Source: Dolichospermum flos-aquae CCAP 1403/13F
GTDB lineage: Bacteria; Cyanobacteriota; Cyanobacteriia; Cyanobacteriales; Nostocaceae
DNA: 64,000 bases
Assembly: GCF_012516395.1 (NCBI RefSeq)
Contig: NZ_CP051206.1
Location: forward strand, 4,469,334-4,533,333
Reading direction: 5' to 3'
Below the pieces are notes generated by a model. It did no database searches. It saw nothing but the letters and a program-made list of their open reading frames with translations, and was not told where the DNA came from. The position numbers and the translations under genes were made by a program. This document shows, piece after piece, positions 38,525-47,779 of the stretch (positions within the stretch are counted from its first letter, which is position 1; every line of letters starts with the position of its first letter).

Positions 38525-38940
38525 CTCATGGCTTCAGCCACTGAGATTCTGCGGACAGAGTAAAACTCTCGCTGCGACCGTCAAACGCCGACTAAACGCT
38601 CAAAACAACTACCAACTAAGGTGTTGAAATTGCGCTTACTTTTGTTCAAAATGCTATGGCTAAAGCCACGCTGCGCTATCGGAATCTGTCACTAAGCCTG
38701 TGGCACGGTACGCTCAGTCAACCTGCCATTGCTTGCTCTTTCTCGTCATACTGCCGTTAGAAAATCTAACCGTTGTTTCACAGGAGCCGGGATTTCTCCG
38801 TACTAGGATGCTTCAATACGTAGACAATAATTCTTACTCGCAATTTAATTTTACCACAAATGTCACGGCGACTTTAATCGCTCGTGTCGCTTCCCTCTCA
38901 GGTCTGAAGACTCTGAGTTTCCTGCATACGGCGAGGTTTT
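38525..38940 (+). ncRNA. HEARO/omega-RNA-like structured mobile element, copy A
   Basis: ORF-less 416-base element. The left end has a hairpin: CTCAT, GGCT-TC-AGCC, a bulged A, then CTGAG (38525-38545). The right end has GCGA...TCGC (38868-38881) and a hairpin CTCAG, GTCT-GA-AGAC, bulged T, CTGAG (38897-38917). Exactly 23 bases later comes ATGA, the start codon of dacA. Copy B (47358-47779) has the same architecture, with stem bases changed in pairs. Paired end hairpins with an extrahelical base are typical of IS200/IS605-superfamily ends, and integration next to ATGA is described for HEARO (IscB omega-RNA) elements. The interior is diverged from copy B but folds locally. Class assignment is inference. 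Confidence 0.55.
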
Positions 38941-39894
38941 ATGAGAGATTGGTGGAAGCAATGGCTGATAAACCTGGGAGATAGGTCACAGTCCTTGTTC
39001 CTTGGGACTCTGGATATAATGTTAGTGCTGGCACTGACATACATGATCCTGGTTATTATTAGTGAACGGCGCACTTTATGGATGGTGCGAGGGTTTATAG
39101 TCTTAATGCTCTGCTCGGCACTCAGTGGCAAATTGGGATTACCCCTCCTAAATTTTGTCCTGGAAAAATTGGTGATTGGCTGTGCTGTGGCTATGGCTGT
39201 GGCACTGCAATCAGAATTTCGCCGTTTTTTAGAACAATTGGGACGTGGTGAATTTTGGCAGTTATTTCGGAATAACGCTAGAGCAATTCCTAAGTCGGAT
39301 AGTGTAATTGATGAAATTGTTGATGCAATTAAAGAGTTATCAAAAAATCGGATTGGCGCTTTACTAATTTTAGAAACTACAGGACCTATTGAAGAACAAG
39401 ATTTCTCCGTTCCAGGAGTGAAGCTAAATGCTGAAGTTTCTAAAGAACTGATCCAAACTATTTTTCAACCGAAAACTTTGTTACATGATGGAGCAACGTT
39501 AATTCGTGGTTCGCGCATTGTATCATCTGGTATAATTTTACCACTTTCAGGACGCACAGCGTCGCGGCAGTTGGGAACACGCCATCGGGCGGCAATGGGA
39601 ATTACTGAAAGGGTCGAAAATTGTATTTGTGTTGTTGTATCAGAAGAAACGGGTTCTATTTCCTTAGCGGAAAAGGGAACTCTATATAGACCACTAACTA
39701 TTAAAAAGCTCAAAGAGTCTTTAGAGACTCGATTCTCTCCCACTGTAGATCGGGAAGCTCATGCACCTGGTCTTTTCAGTTTAGTTCGTCAACTTGGTGA
39801 TCAATCACTAAAATTAATGTCCCGGTTACTTAGACTACCTTGTCTTCGACACGCTACCCGTAGAGGTACGACCGCTTCTCAAGATAAAAAATGA
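38941..39894 (+). CDS. dacA: diadenylate cyclase CdaA
   Basis: Makes cyclic di-AMP from two ATP, a second messenger for potassium and osmotic homeostasis. The 317-residue protein starts [13 protein letters not shown], has three membrane helices (about residues 22-100) and the DAC domain with DGA in [11 protein letters not shown] and RHR in [10 protein letters not shown]. The start is directly preceded by the structured element 38525-38940, which must supply or carry its 5' leader. The stop overlaps the uppS start (ATGA), so the two genes are translationally coupled. Confidence 0.95.
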   Translation: MRDWWKQWLINLGDRSQSLFLGTLDIMLVLALTYMILVIISERRTLWMVRGFIVLMLCSALSGKLGLPLLNFVLEKLVIGCAVAMAVALQSEFRRFLEQLGRGEFWQLFRNNARAIPKSDSVIDEIVDAIKELSKNRIGALLILETTGPIEEQDFSVPGVKLNAEVSKELIQTIFQPKTLLHDGATLIRGSRIVSSGIILPLSGRTASRQLGTRHRAAMGITERVENCICVVVSEETGSISLAEKGTLYRPLTIKKLKESLETRFSPTVDREAHAPGLFSLVRQLGDQSLKLMSRLLRLPCLRHATRRGTTASQDKK

Positions 39895-40640
39895 AAACAC
39901 AACAAACTGAATTGCAATATTTACCTCTTGATTTAAAACAAGAATTACTCCCTCAGCACGTCGCGGTAATTATGGATGGTAATGGCCGATGGGCAAAAAG
40001 TCGTGGTCTACCCCGGATGATGGGTCATAAAGCCGGTGTAAATGTTCTCAAGGATTTACTGCACTGTTGCAAAGACTGGGGAATTAAAGCACTAACTGCC
40101 TATGCTTTTTCAACGGAGAATTGGCAAAGACCAGAGGAGGAGGTAGAATTTTTGATGAATCTATTTCAGCGCGTTTTACGACAAGAACTGCGGGAAATGG
40201 TGGAGGAAAATGTGCAAATTCAGTTTGTGGGTAATTTATCGGCTTTACCACAGGCTCTTCAGGCTGAGATTTCCCATTCTATGGATCAAACTAAGGATAA
40301 TCGCAGTATTCGGTTTACAATAGCGACTAATTATGGGGGTAGACAGGAGATTTTACAAGCTTGTCGGGCGATCGCTCAAAAGGTAAAAGCAGGTTTAATC
40401 AACCCTGAAGATATATCTGAAGAAGTATTTGAAGCTCATTTATATACGGCTGGAATAGCAGATCCAGATTTATTAATTCGCACCAGTGGAGAAATGCGAT
40501 TATCGAATTTCTTACTTTGGCAAATGGCTTATAGTGAAATTTATATTTCTGATACTCTCTGGCCGGATTTTAACCGTCATGAATTTCATCGCGCTTTATC
40601 TGCTTATCAACAACGAGAACGTCGTTTTGGGAAAGTCTGA
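39891..40640 (+). CDS. uppS: isoprenyl transferase (undecaprenyl diphosphate synthase)
   Basis: Cis-prenyltransferase making the C55 lipid carrier for cell-wall synthesis. Seen over 249 residues: [20 protein letters not shown] with catalytic Asp, [31 protein letters not shown] and [22 protein letters not shown]. It overlaps dacA by four bases. Confidence 0.96.
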   Translation: MKTQQTELQYLPLDLKQELLPQHVAVIMDGNGRWAKSRGLPRMMGHKAGVNVLKDLLHCCKDWGIKALTAYAFSTENWQRPEEEVEFLMNLFQRVLRQELREMVEENVQIQFVGNLSALPQALQAEISHSMDQTKDNRSIRFTIATNYGGRQEILQACRAIAQKVKAGLINPEDISEEVFEAHLYTAGIADPDLLIRTSGEMRLSNFLLWQMAYSEIYISDTLWPDFNRHEFHRALSAYQQRERRFGKV

Positions 40641-40679
40641 CAATTTTGGATTTTAGATTGGTGCCAAATTTAAACTTTT

Positions 40680-40725
40680 AAATCCCAAATCCCAAATCCC
40701 AAATCCCAAATCCCAAATCCCAAAT
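40680..40725. repeat. heptameric repeat (AAATCCC)6
   Basis: Six tandem copies of AAATCCC between converging uppS and the DUF3143 gene. STRR-type repeat. Confidence 0.95.
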
Positions 40726-40729
40726 TAGA

Positions 40730-40996
40730 TTATGTCCCTGAAAAAACGGCTTCTTCGATATCTTCCCGACTCAGGGAATATTTAAAGGAACGTTGAATAT
40801 CTTGACGGTTTTCTCCTGATTGAAAATAGCGAACTGTAATTTGTTCAGTATCTAACCAAAGTTCCGCTTCCCAACTAGATCGTTGGACACGCCAACAATG
40901 TAGTTGGGTATCGTCTTGTTGACAACCTTGGTTTTTTAGCCATTGTTCAATTTGTGGTAAAGAATGACTATACAGTGGCGTATTAGCGGAAAGCAT
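40730..40996 (-). CDS. DUF3143 domain protein
   Basis: An 88-residue cyanobacterial protein of unknown function: LYSHSLPQIEQWLKNQGC, then HCWRVQRSSWEAELWLDTEQITVRY given here in parts (HCWRVQRSSWEAELW). ATG 40996 is chosen over the upstream TTG. DUF3143 genes are commonly found beside a small J-domain gene, as here (55 bases apart, same strand), suggesting a shared role. Confidence 0.82.
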   Translation of the reverse strand: MLSANTPLYSHSLPQIEQWLKNQGCQQDDTQLHCWRVQRSSWEAELWLDTEQITVRYFQSGENRQDIQRSFKYSLSREDIEEAVFSGT

Positions 40997-41051
40997 AAGC
41001 AATTCAATTCAATTCAAAATTATTGGTGATTTTAGAGGTGAGAAATTGAGT

Positions 41052-41531
41052 TTAACTGATTGCTTCTCCACGGAGAATGGCGATCGCAATCGCTAATAGC
41101 ATACAACCAACAATGGTTAACCCCAAAATAAATAATACAAATATTTCTCCAGAAGACAAAGGGCGATCTGTAGCATCAAGATACATTGATTTGGAAAAAT
41201 CGTAAGGCTTATGTACAGACTGGTTTAAATCGGGTGGTGCTTGAATTACGCCAAAACGGGAATAACCCACTTTCAAATCATAGCTCAATCGTCGTTCTGG
41301 GTTACAGAGGGTAGCGTAGGCTGTGTTTATTTGCTGAAATTTAGCAGTAGCAATATTAGCAGGTAATTCTGTCGTATCTGGATGATAGAGTTTGCTCAGT
41401 TCTCGATAAGCGCGACGAATATCAATTACTGATGCTCCAGGATAGAGTCCTAGCAGGGAGTAATAGGTAATTTCGCTGCTGTGTGGGACTTCCTCATTTT
41501 GGTTTACGGTTTTTTGAGTCACTTTGCTCAA
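41052..41531 (-). CDS. membrane-anchored J-domain protein
   Basis: A 159-residue co-chaperone-like protein. The J domain is at about residues 22-86 with the HPD motif in LSKLYHPDTTELP. One C-terminal membrane helix (about residues 130-152) anchors it. No zinc-finger or substrate-binding domain. It should stimulate a DnaK at the membrane. The frame begins with TTG 41531; GTG 41522 is an alternative. Confidence 0.85.
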   Translation of the reverse strand: MSKVTQKTVNQNEEVPHSSEITYYSLLGLYPGASVIDIRRAYRELSKLYHPDTTELPANIATAKFQQINTAYATLCNPERRLSYDLKVGYSRFGVIQAPPDLNQSVHKPYDFSKSMYLDATDRPLSSGEIFVLFILGLTIVGCMLLAIAIAILRGEAIS

Positions 41532-41627
41532 AGAAGTTTTTTATATTCTAAATCTCTTGGGTAGCTATAGCAGAAACAGCCACAAAACATCTTATAATAT
41601 GTATTATTCAGCATTTTATTAGATGCG

Positions 41628-41987
41628 ATGCCAACTAGAATTAATCTCCAAAATATCCAAACTCTTACCGATTTCAAACGTAACGCCAAAGACTACGTAG
41701 AAAAAATTAAGTCTACAAAATCCCCACTGGTGCTGACTGTCAATGGCAAAGCTGAGGTTGTAGTGCAGGAAGCACAAGAATTTCAACAGATGTTAGATCG
41801 ACTGCAAAACCTTGAGGAAGAACTGCAAAAACTCAAATTAGCAGCTTTACGCAATGAAATTAATATTGGTATTCAGCAACTAGAAAACGGTGAGTACACT
41901 GAATATGATGAAGAGTCACTGACCAATTTTTTTGCAAATATTAAAGGGCGAGTCCAGAAAAATTTGGCTGATAGTGGTTCTGTATGA
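41628..41987 (+). CDS. Phd/YefM-family antitoxin
   Basis: A 119-residue antitoxin with the Phd fold: QTLTDFKRNAKDYVEKIKST, then LVLTVNGKAEVVVQEAQEFQQML. The C-terminal half is helical and acidic, likely the toxin-binding region. A TATAAT lies at 41593-41598. The stop overlaps the toxin start (ATGA). Confidence 0.88.
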   Translation: MPTRINLQNIQTLTDFKRNAKDYVEKIKSTKSPLVLTVNGKAEVVVQEAQEFQQMLDRLQNLEEELQKLKLAALRNEINIGIQQLENGEYTEYDEESLTNFFANIKGRVQKNLADSGSV

Positions 41988-42313
41988 GTCAATTTCGGAT
42001 TTCTAGCCAAGCAGCAGGAGATATTGAGAATATCTGGAAATACGTGGCGCAAAATAACTCCAAAGCTGCTGATAAAATGTTTGATACATTGCGAACCACT
42101 TTTCCCAAATTAGCCAAATTTCCCCAAATGGGTAAAGAACGCCCTGAACTAGCTTATTCTCTGCGAAGTTTCCCTGTAAAAAGCTACTTAATTTTTTACC
42201 GAGCCATTGATCAAGGTATTGAAATTGTCCGTATCTTACATGGTTCACAAGATATAGAGGGAATTCTTCATGATCTAGAAAATACAGAGGATGAAGAAAT
42301 AGCCCTGGAATAA
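41984..42313 (+). CDS. ParE/RelE-family toxin
   Basis: A 109-residue toxin of the ParE type: FRISSQAAGDIENIWKYVA, FPQMGKERPELAYSLRSFPVKSYLIFYR (split here: MGKERPEL and YSLRSFPVKSYLIFYR), and EIVRILHGSQDIE. The last segment with RILHG is characteristic of ParE. Members poison gyrase or cleave mRNA. Overlaps the antitoxin by four bases. Confidence 0.9.
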   Translation: MSQFRISSQAAGDIENIWKYVAQNNSKAADKMFDTLRTTFPKLAKFPQMGKERPELAYSLRSFPVKSYLIFYRAIDQGIEIVRILHGSQDIEGILHDLENTEDEEIALE

Positions 42314-42429
42314 ATAGAATCTGATATGAATTATCAATTGACAATTGATAGCTACCTGTGCAAAATTAATTGAATATTTTAAATGTTGGGTTTCCTTGCG
42401 TCAACCCAACCTACATAAAGTGTATTTTT

Positions 42430-43170
42430 TTATAAAATGTCAGGGTCAATATTCAATTCTCTGAGTTTGGCAGCTAAACGTTCTGCACGTTGTGTGGCTT
42501 CTTCTGCGAATTGGGTCTGTTGTTCTGCGAGTTGGGTTTGTTGTTCTGCACGTTGGTTTGCTTGTACTCCATATTCTTCTGGTGTTAGCATTAATTGTCC
42601 TTCTGGCATAAAATAACGCAATTTACCGTCATGGACACCCAAATATAAATTTAGTTGCTGACTCCATAATAAACCTTGAGAATTGGGTTCTATCGGTTGA
42701 TATGTTCCACCAAACAAGATAAAACCAGCAAATTCTAAATTTTGCGGATTAAACCAGAAATATTCAGGTGTGCGGAAAATATCTTGATAAATTTGTTTTT
42801 TTAACCCTTTATCAGTGGACGCAGTAGAGGGAGAAAGCAATTCTATAATAAGGTTAGGATATTTACCACCTTCCTCCCAGACTACCCAACTATTTCGCTC
42901 GCGGTTTTCTGTATCCAGCACTAGGAAAAAATCTGGACCACGAAAATCTTTAATTTTAATTTGCCGAGGACTGTAATAAACAGTCATGTTCCCGGCAACA
43001 AAATAGTCATTAATTTTATTTATATCTCGCCACCACCAATTGAGACATTGGATTAGTAGTAGCATTTGTTGTAGATGTAAAGATGATTCCAAAGGGGGTT
43101 CGTCACTTTCTAGATTACTTGGTGGAAATACTACATCTAAACCGGGTTCAATATTTTGGGTGACGGTCAT
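42430..43170 (-). CDS. Uma2-family putative endonuclease (DUF820)
   Basis: A 246-residue Uma2 protein of the longer subgroup. The acidic core is FRGPDFFLVLD and YPNLIIELLSPSTASTDKG. The C-terminus carries a heptad-like run of RAEQQTQLAEQQTQ repeats ending in AAKLRELNIDPD, likely a coiled coil. The repeat is visible in the DNA (gttctgcgagttgggt units, 42490-42560). Third Uma2 gene in the window. Confidence 0.85.
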   Translation of the reverse strand: MTVTQNIEPGLDVVFPPSNLESDEPPLESSLHLQQMLLLIQCLNWWWRDINKINDYFVAGNMTVYYSPRQIKIKDFRGPDFFLVLDTENRERNSWVVWEEGGKYPNLIIELLSPSTASTDKGLKKQIYQDIFRTPEYFWFNPQNLEFAGFILFGGTYQPIEPNSQGLLWSQQLNLYLGVHDGKLRYFMPEGQLMLTPEEYGVQANQRAEQQTQLAEQQTQFAEEATQRAERLAAKLRELNIDPDIL

Positions 43171-43301
43171 AGCTGCAAGTTAGTGAGGGATCTATTTTCA
43201 TGGTAACAGATCCAGGAATCTAAAATTCTCTACCCACTCTGCATCTGAGCCATCTGTGGAGAGATTAATTTCTCTTGTTGCTTCTGTAGTTTGTTTTATT
43301 G

Positions 43302-44297
43302 TTAAATTAAATCAGCGCGAGGTTTAAAGGTTTCTATTTCTCGTAATTTTTCATAAAGTTCTCGTTCTTGAGGACTAATATTTTTGGGAGTTACTATCTG
43401 AATTTCCACTAATTGATCACCACGTTGACCAGTTTCGCCAGGGTAGCCTTTATTACCAAGACGGAATCTTTGCCCAGACCGAACACCAGCAGGAATGGTC
43501 ATTTTTACTGGACCATCAAGGGTAGGTGCTTCGACTTGTCCGCCTAAAGTTGCTTCACTGGGAGTTACAGGGACTTGACAGAAGATATTAATGCCTTCTA
43601 ACTTAAACAAAGGATGAGGATCAACGGTAATTTTTAAGTATAAATCACCACCACTAATTCCCTGATTTCGCAGGCGGATAGTTTGACCTGTTACCATAGC
43701 TGGGGGCATAGTCACTTCGAGAGAACGTCCATCTTCTAAACGTATTCTTTCATTACCACCTTGATAAGCTTTTTCTAAAGGTAAGGTTAATCTAGCTTCG
43801 ATATCCCGACGGGTAGCACGGGGTGGCGGGGTATTAACTGTATATGCAACTTTGGTTCTGGGACTGCGAAAGGGGTCGCTAGTGCTGGTACTTCCGGGAC
43901 TACTTTTGGGATCTTTGCGATTGCTGACACCAATTACTTGATTAACAAAACTTTCAAAATCGTTAAATTGGCTGGGGTCTACTTCTTGACTAGAACGAGC
44001 GTTAGCGCGGTTATCCCAACCTTTAGGCTTGGGAGTTTGTTTATTGCCAGCAAAGCCGTTTTGTTGCCAATAGCGGCTAAATTGGTCATATTGCGATCGC
44101 CTGCTAGAATCAGAAAGGATTTCATAAGCCTCACCAATAGTTTTAAATTTCTCCTCAGCTTCCTTATTCCCCGGATTCAGGTCAGGGTGATATTGTCTAG
44201 CTAAACGCCGATAAACCTTCTTGATTTCTTCACTGGTGGCATCTTTAGAAACCCCTAAAATTTCGTAATAATCCCGAAAGTTCTGCAAATTTTGCAT
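43302..44297 (-). CDS. DnaJ-type co-chaperone (CbpA-like, no zinc finger)
   Basis: A 331-residue Hsp40 with J domain at residues 7-73 (HPD in LARQYHPDLNPG) and a Ser/Lys-rich linker. Two C-terminal beta-sandwich domains follow (TLPLEKAYQGGNERIRL and PVTPSEATLGGQVEAPTL). No CxxCxGxG zinc modules are present, so it is a type B J-protein. dnaK lies upstream on the same strand, separated by a 540-base gap filled with a MITE array. Confidence 0.93.
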   Translation of the reverse strand: MQNLQNFRDYYEILGVSKDATSEEIKKVYRRLARQYHPDLNPGNKEAEEKFKTIGEAYEILSDSSRRSQYDQFSRYWQQNGFAGNKQTPKPKGWDNRANARSSQEVDPSQFNDFESFVNQVIGVSNRKDPKSSPGSTSTSDPFRSPRTKVAYTVNTPPPRATRRDIEARLTLPLEKAYQGGNERIRLEDGRSLEVTMPPAMVTGQTIRLRNQGISGGDLYLKITVDPHPLFKLEGINIFCQVPVTPSEATLGGQVEAPTLDGPVKMTIPAGVRSGQRFRLGNKGYPGETGQRGDQLVEIQIVTPKNISPQERELYEKLREIETFKPRADLI

Positions 44298-44320
44298 AAT
44301 CTGTTAAATGTTAGTTGTCA

Positions 44321-44725
44321 GTAGGGGCGAAGCATTTGGAAGATAAATTATCGGTCATTGCCAAAAATAGTTCTCCAAATGCTTCGCCCGTACAGTGGTC
44401 AGTTGTCAGTTGAAGCATTTGGAAGATAAATTATCGGTCATTGCCAAAAGTAGTTCTCCAAATGCTTCGCCCGTACAGTGGTCAGTTGTCAGTTGAAGCA
44501 TTTGGAAGATAAATTATCGGTCATTGCCAAAAGTAGTTCTCAAAATGCTTCGCCCGTACAGTGGTCAGTTGTCAGTTGAAGCATTTGGAAGATAAATTAT
44601 CGGTCATTGCCAAAAATAGTTCTCCAAATGCTTCGCCCGTACAGTGGTCAGTTGTCAGTTGAAGCATTTGGAAGATAAATTATCGGTCATTGCCAAAAAT
44701 AGTTCTCCAAATGCTTCGCCCGTAC
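44321..44725. repeat. five-unit tandem array of GGGCGAAGCATTTGGA element
   Basis: Units start at 44321, 44412, 44495, 44578 and 44661. The last four have an exact 83-bp period, including the spacer agtggtcagttgtcagtt, and have lost the leading gtaggggc. Each unit keeps the inverted ends GAAGCATTTGGA and TCCAAATGCTTC (one caaaatg variant in unit 3). It fills the dnaK-dnaJ gap. Not a CRISPR: the units are palindromic mobile elements and the spacers are identical. Confidence 0.93.
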
Positions 44726-44836
44726 AGTGGTCAGTTGTCAGTTGCGCTTCTACTTATGACTGACCCTGCAAATCAAATATTGGGAAAGATTTTTGAATGT
44801 AGATCAAATATAGTTAATCTAAAATCTAAAATCGAA

Positions 44837-46897
44837 TTATAACCAATCATCGTCATCATCCCAGTTATCCTGATAGCTAGGGCGTTTGCTGCGAGTGGGA
44901 CGAGTTTCATAATTGGCAGAACGATTTTGATTTTCCCTGCCATAATTCCTGTTAACACCTCGGTTAGATGAATCTCGTTGGCGATAGTTATCTCTGTAAA
45001 CATCCCGTTCCGGTTCTTTTTCTTTGTCACCCACAAAGATTTCCCGGATAGCACCAAATAAATCTTCATCTTCATCCTCAGCATAATACTGACGGACTTC
45101 TCTATTCAGTTCATACAGAGCATCTTGTAAATCAGCATAAGCCTGATCAATACCGCGATCTTCGTCAGCTTGTAAACTTTCTCGTAAATTCCGGCAAATA
45201 TTATCAATGCGTTGACGACGGTTGCGGGCAAATTGCATTCCCATTTCCAAAGCTACTTCTCGCAGTTGTCGTTCTGCTTGTAATATTAACGCTTCGGCGC
45301 GGGTCCGTTTTTCAACTCGTTCCTTCCTTTCTCTATCAACATTGGCATATTTTTGGGCATCCTGAATCATGCGGTTAACTTCTGACTCACTTAAAGTAGA
45401 AGCGTCTTGAATAGTAATGCTTTGTTCTCTGCCAGTAGTCCGATCTAGGGCTGTTACCTGGAGAATCCCATTAGCATCAATATCAAAGGATACTTGCACT
45501 TGGGGAATGCCTCGCGGTGCGGGAGGAATGCCATAGAGTTTAAACCGTCCCAAGGATTTGTTATCTGTGGCCATGTCCCTTTCACCTTGGACAATATTGA
45601 TTTCTACGCTATTTTGGTTATTTTCAGAAGTAGAAAAGATGTCAGAACGACGGACTGGGATAGTTGTATTGCGGGGGATGAGTTTTTTCATGACACCACC
45701 GATGGTTTCTAAGCCCATAGATAGGGGTGTGACATCTAAGAGGAGAACATCTTTAAGTTCCCCAGCCAGAATACTGCCCTGAATAGCTGCACCCACAGCG
45801 ACGACTTCATCAGGATTGACGTTTTCGTTGGGTTCAATGCCAATTAAGTCTTGAACTAGCTGTTTCACCATGGGCATTCTCGTAGAACCACCAACTAATA
45901 CGACTTCTTCAATATCTACAGGAGAAACTCCGGCATCTTTTAACGCCCGCTTAACTGGTGTTCTGATTCTACCCAGTAAGTCTACACATAAACCTTCAAA
46001 TTGCGATCGCGTCAGCCGAGTTTCTAGGTGTTTTGGACCGTCCTCCGTGGCGGTAATGAAGGGTAAATTAATATCGGTGACACTAACCGCCGAAAGTTCA
46101 ATTTTCGCCTTTTCTGCGGCTTCCATTAACCGTTGCAAAGCTTGGCGATCGCGTCTTAAATCTACACCTTCTGCTTCTAAAAACTGTTCCGCTAACCAAT
46201 CAACTACTTTTCGATCAAAATCATTACCACCGAGTTGAGTATCTCCACTGGTAGATTTAACCTCAAATACGCCATCACCCACATCTAGTAGGGACACATC
46301 AAAAGTTCCCCCACCCAAATCAAACACAAGAATAGTTTCTGTGTAACCTCGATCTAATCCGTAAGCCAAGGATGCCGCTGTGGGTTCGTTGAGAATCCGT
46401 AAAACATCTAAACCAGCAATTCTACCCGCGTCACGGGTAGCTTGGCGTTGGGAATCATTAAAATAAGCCGGAACAGTAATCACAGCCCCGGTAACAGGTT
46501 CACCTAAATAACGACTAGCATCATCAGCTAATTTTTTCAGCACCATAGCCGAAATTTCTTCTGGGGAAAATTCCTTATTCAGCCGGGGACAGGCAACTTT
46601 AATATTGCCAATTTCATCTTTGCGGATAGTGTAAGGAACACGCTTAGAATCCGGGTTTAATTCCCCATATTTGCGCCCAATGAAGCGTTTCACGGCAAAA
46701 AAGGTATTTTGGGGATTAAGGACGGTTTGCCGTCTGGCCATTTGCCCCACAACCCTTTCCCCTTCTTTACTAAAGCCAACGACGGAGGGGGTTGTTCGCA
46801 TTCCTTCTGCATTGGCAATCACCACCGGCTTGCCACCCTCCATGACGGCGACTACTGAGTTGGTTGTACCCAAGTCGATGCCAACTACCTTGCCCAT
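44837..46897 (-). CDS. dnaK: Hsp70 chaperone DnaK
   Basis: ATP-driven chaperone of 686 residues. Motifs: [17 protein letters not shown] at the start, [39 protein letters not shown], and substrate domain [13 protein letters not shown]. The C-terminus departs from classical DnaK: after the lid it has an Arg/Asn/Asp-rich tail ending WDDDDDWL. Cyanobacteria carry several DnaK paralogues; this resembles the one with a charged tail, so the number is left open. Downstream lies the dnaJ-like gene beyond the MITE array. Confidence 0.96.
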   Translation of the reverse strand: MGKVVGIDLGTTNSVVAVMEGGKPVVIANAEGMRTTPSVVGFSKEGERVVGQMARRQTVLNPQNTFFAVKRFIGRKYGELNPDSKRVPYTIRKDEIGNIKVACPRLNKEFSPEEISAMVLKKLADDASRYLGEPVTGAVITVPAYFNDSQRQATRDAGRIAGLDVLRILNEPTAASLAYGLDRGYTETILVFDLGGGTFDVSLLDVGDGVFEVKSTSGDTQLGGNDFDRKVVDWLAEQFLEAEGVDLRRDRQALQRLMEAAEKAKIELSAVSVTDINLPFITATEDGPKHLETRLTRSQFEGLCVDLLGRIRTPVKRALKDAGVSPVDIEEVVLVGGSTRMPMVKQLVQDLIGIEPNENVNPDEVVAVGAAIQGSILAGELKDVLLLDVTPLSMGLETIGGVMKKLIPRNTTIPVRRSDIFSTSENNQNSVEINIVQGERDMATDNKSLGRFKLYGIPPAPRGIPQVQVSFDIDANGILQVTALDRTTGREQSITIQDASTLSESEVNRMIQDAQKYANVDRERKERVEKRTRAEALILQAERQLREVALEMGMQFARNRRQRIDNICRNLRESLQADEDRGIDQAYADLQDALYELNREVRQYYAEDEDEDLFGAIREIFVGDKEKEPERDVYRDNYRQRDSSNRGVNRNYGRENQNRSANYETRPTRSKRPSYQDNWDDDDDWL

Positions 46898-47357
46898 GCG
46901 TTACTCGTCTCCTGTTGCGTGTTTTGTAAATTTATTATGATATGATAATACTGCTTTTAGCTTGGTGCTAAATCAGGTCAACAATCCAATTGCAATAGTC
47001 ATTAAATCAGAAATATCCAATGATAACAGCATTGCTACTTGCTACAGGATAGCATTTAGAAAGAGGCAAGAGGTAAGAGGCAAGAGGCAAGAGGCAATTA
47101 CACTTCACTTGCGATTACGATTATGGCTTCTGATGGGCTGGGATCTCGTAATTATCTCGCAAACTGTCATGAATTTTCACCCAAGTTCCGTCTCTGCGCC
47201 AGTTGAATTAATAAAAAAAGTGAAATGATAAGAAAAGTTAAAAATTTCAAATAAATATAGTACGTATAATTCGCAGTGTTGTGTGTGTGATATAAAGTCA
47301 ATTATGGGTTTTCAGAATCCATCAAACAACTCGTCTGAATATTGCTAGTGTCAGTAA
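46898..47357. other. dnaK upstream gap with STRR
   Basis: A 460-base gene-free stretch. A heptameric run of gaggcaa/gaggtaa units lies at 47061-47098. No coding sequence or known RNA is evident until the structured element begins at 47358. The sequence just left of that element (atattgctagtgtcagtaa) would be the guide position if it is an omega RNA. Confidence 0.5.
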
Positions 47358-47779
47358 CTCAGCCCTAAAGGGACTGAGCTTGTAAGAAATTGCAAGCTGT
47401 ACTGACCAGTCTAAGTCTTAACTGACTACGTTTTTTGAGTCACGACACCCTGGAATGCGTAGCTAGTTCCCTGCTCTGTCGCTTGTGATTAAACAGTTTC
47501 AAAGTCACTGAAACAGTGTTGCAAGCCTAACAAGCTCTTAAAACATTGACGAAGCTAACATTACCCCAGAAATGGGAGGCTCTTCGGAGCAACACATTAT
47601 GCGTACAGAGTTGGGAAATTTGAATCGGTAATTGTCCCGTTGAAAGTACACCACAAAAGTACCCCGAATTTCTCAACTCCAAGGCGGTAATGAAAAAATA
47701 TTCACAGCGGTTAAAACCGCCCGTGTCGTTTCCCTCTCAGGGCTAAAGCCGCTGAGTTTCACGCTTACCGGGTATTCTT
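47358..47779 (+). ncRNA. HEARO/omega-RNA-like structured mobile element, copy B
   Basis: ORF-less 422-base element. The left hairpin is CTCAG, CCC-TAAA-GGG, bulged A, CTGAG (47358-47378), followed by a CTTG...CAAG hairpin. At the right are GCGGTT-AA-AACCGC (47707-47720) and the end hairpin CTCAG, GGCT-AA-AGCC, bulged G, CTGAG (47736-47756). ATGA follows after 23 bases and is the start codon of the secreted-protein gene. A long-range stem is likely (GAGTTGGGAAATT near 47610 with AATTTCTCAACTC near 47670). Shares architecture, spacing and covarying stems with copy A at 38525. Confidence 0.6.

Noticed and set aside
38700-38984. 94-codon frame through the dacA leader
   Set aside because: Crosses the structured element and overlaps the true dacA start in another frame; translation looks random.
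44321-44725. Possible CRISPR array (regular 83-bp period)
   Set aside because: Each unit is a palindromic element found elsewhere as single copies, and the spacers are identical.
47358-47779. Group II intron as an explanation for the structured element
   Set aside because: No domain V-like motif or reverse transcriptase; bulged end hairpins and the ATGA junction fit an IS605/HEARO-type element better.
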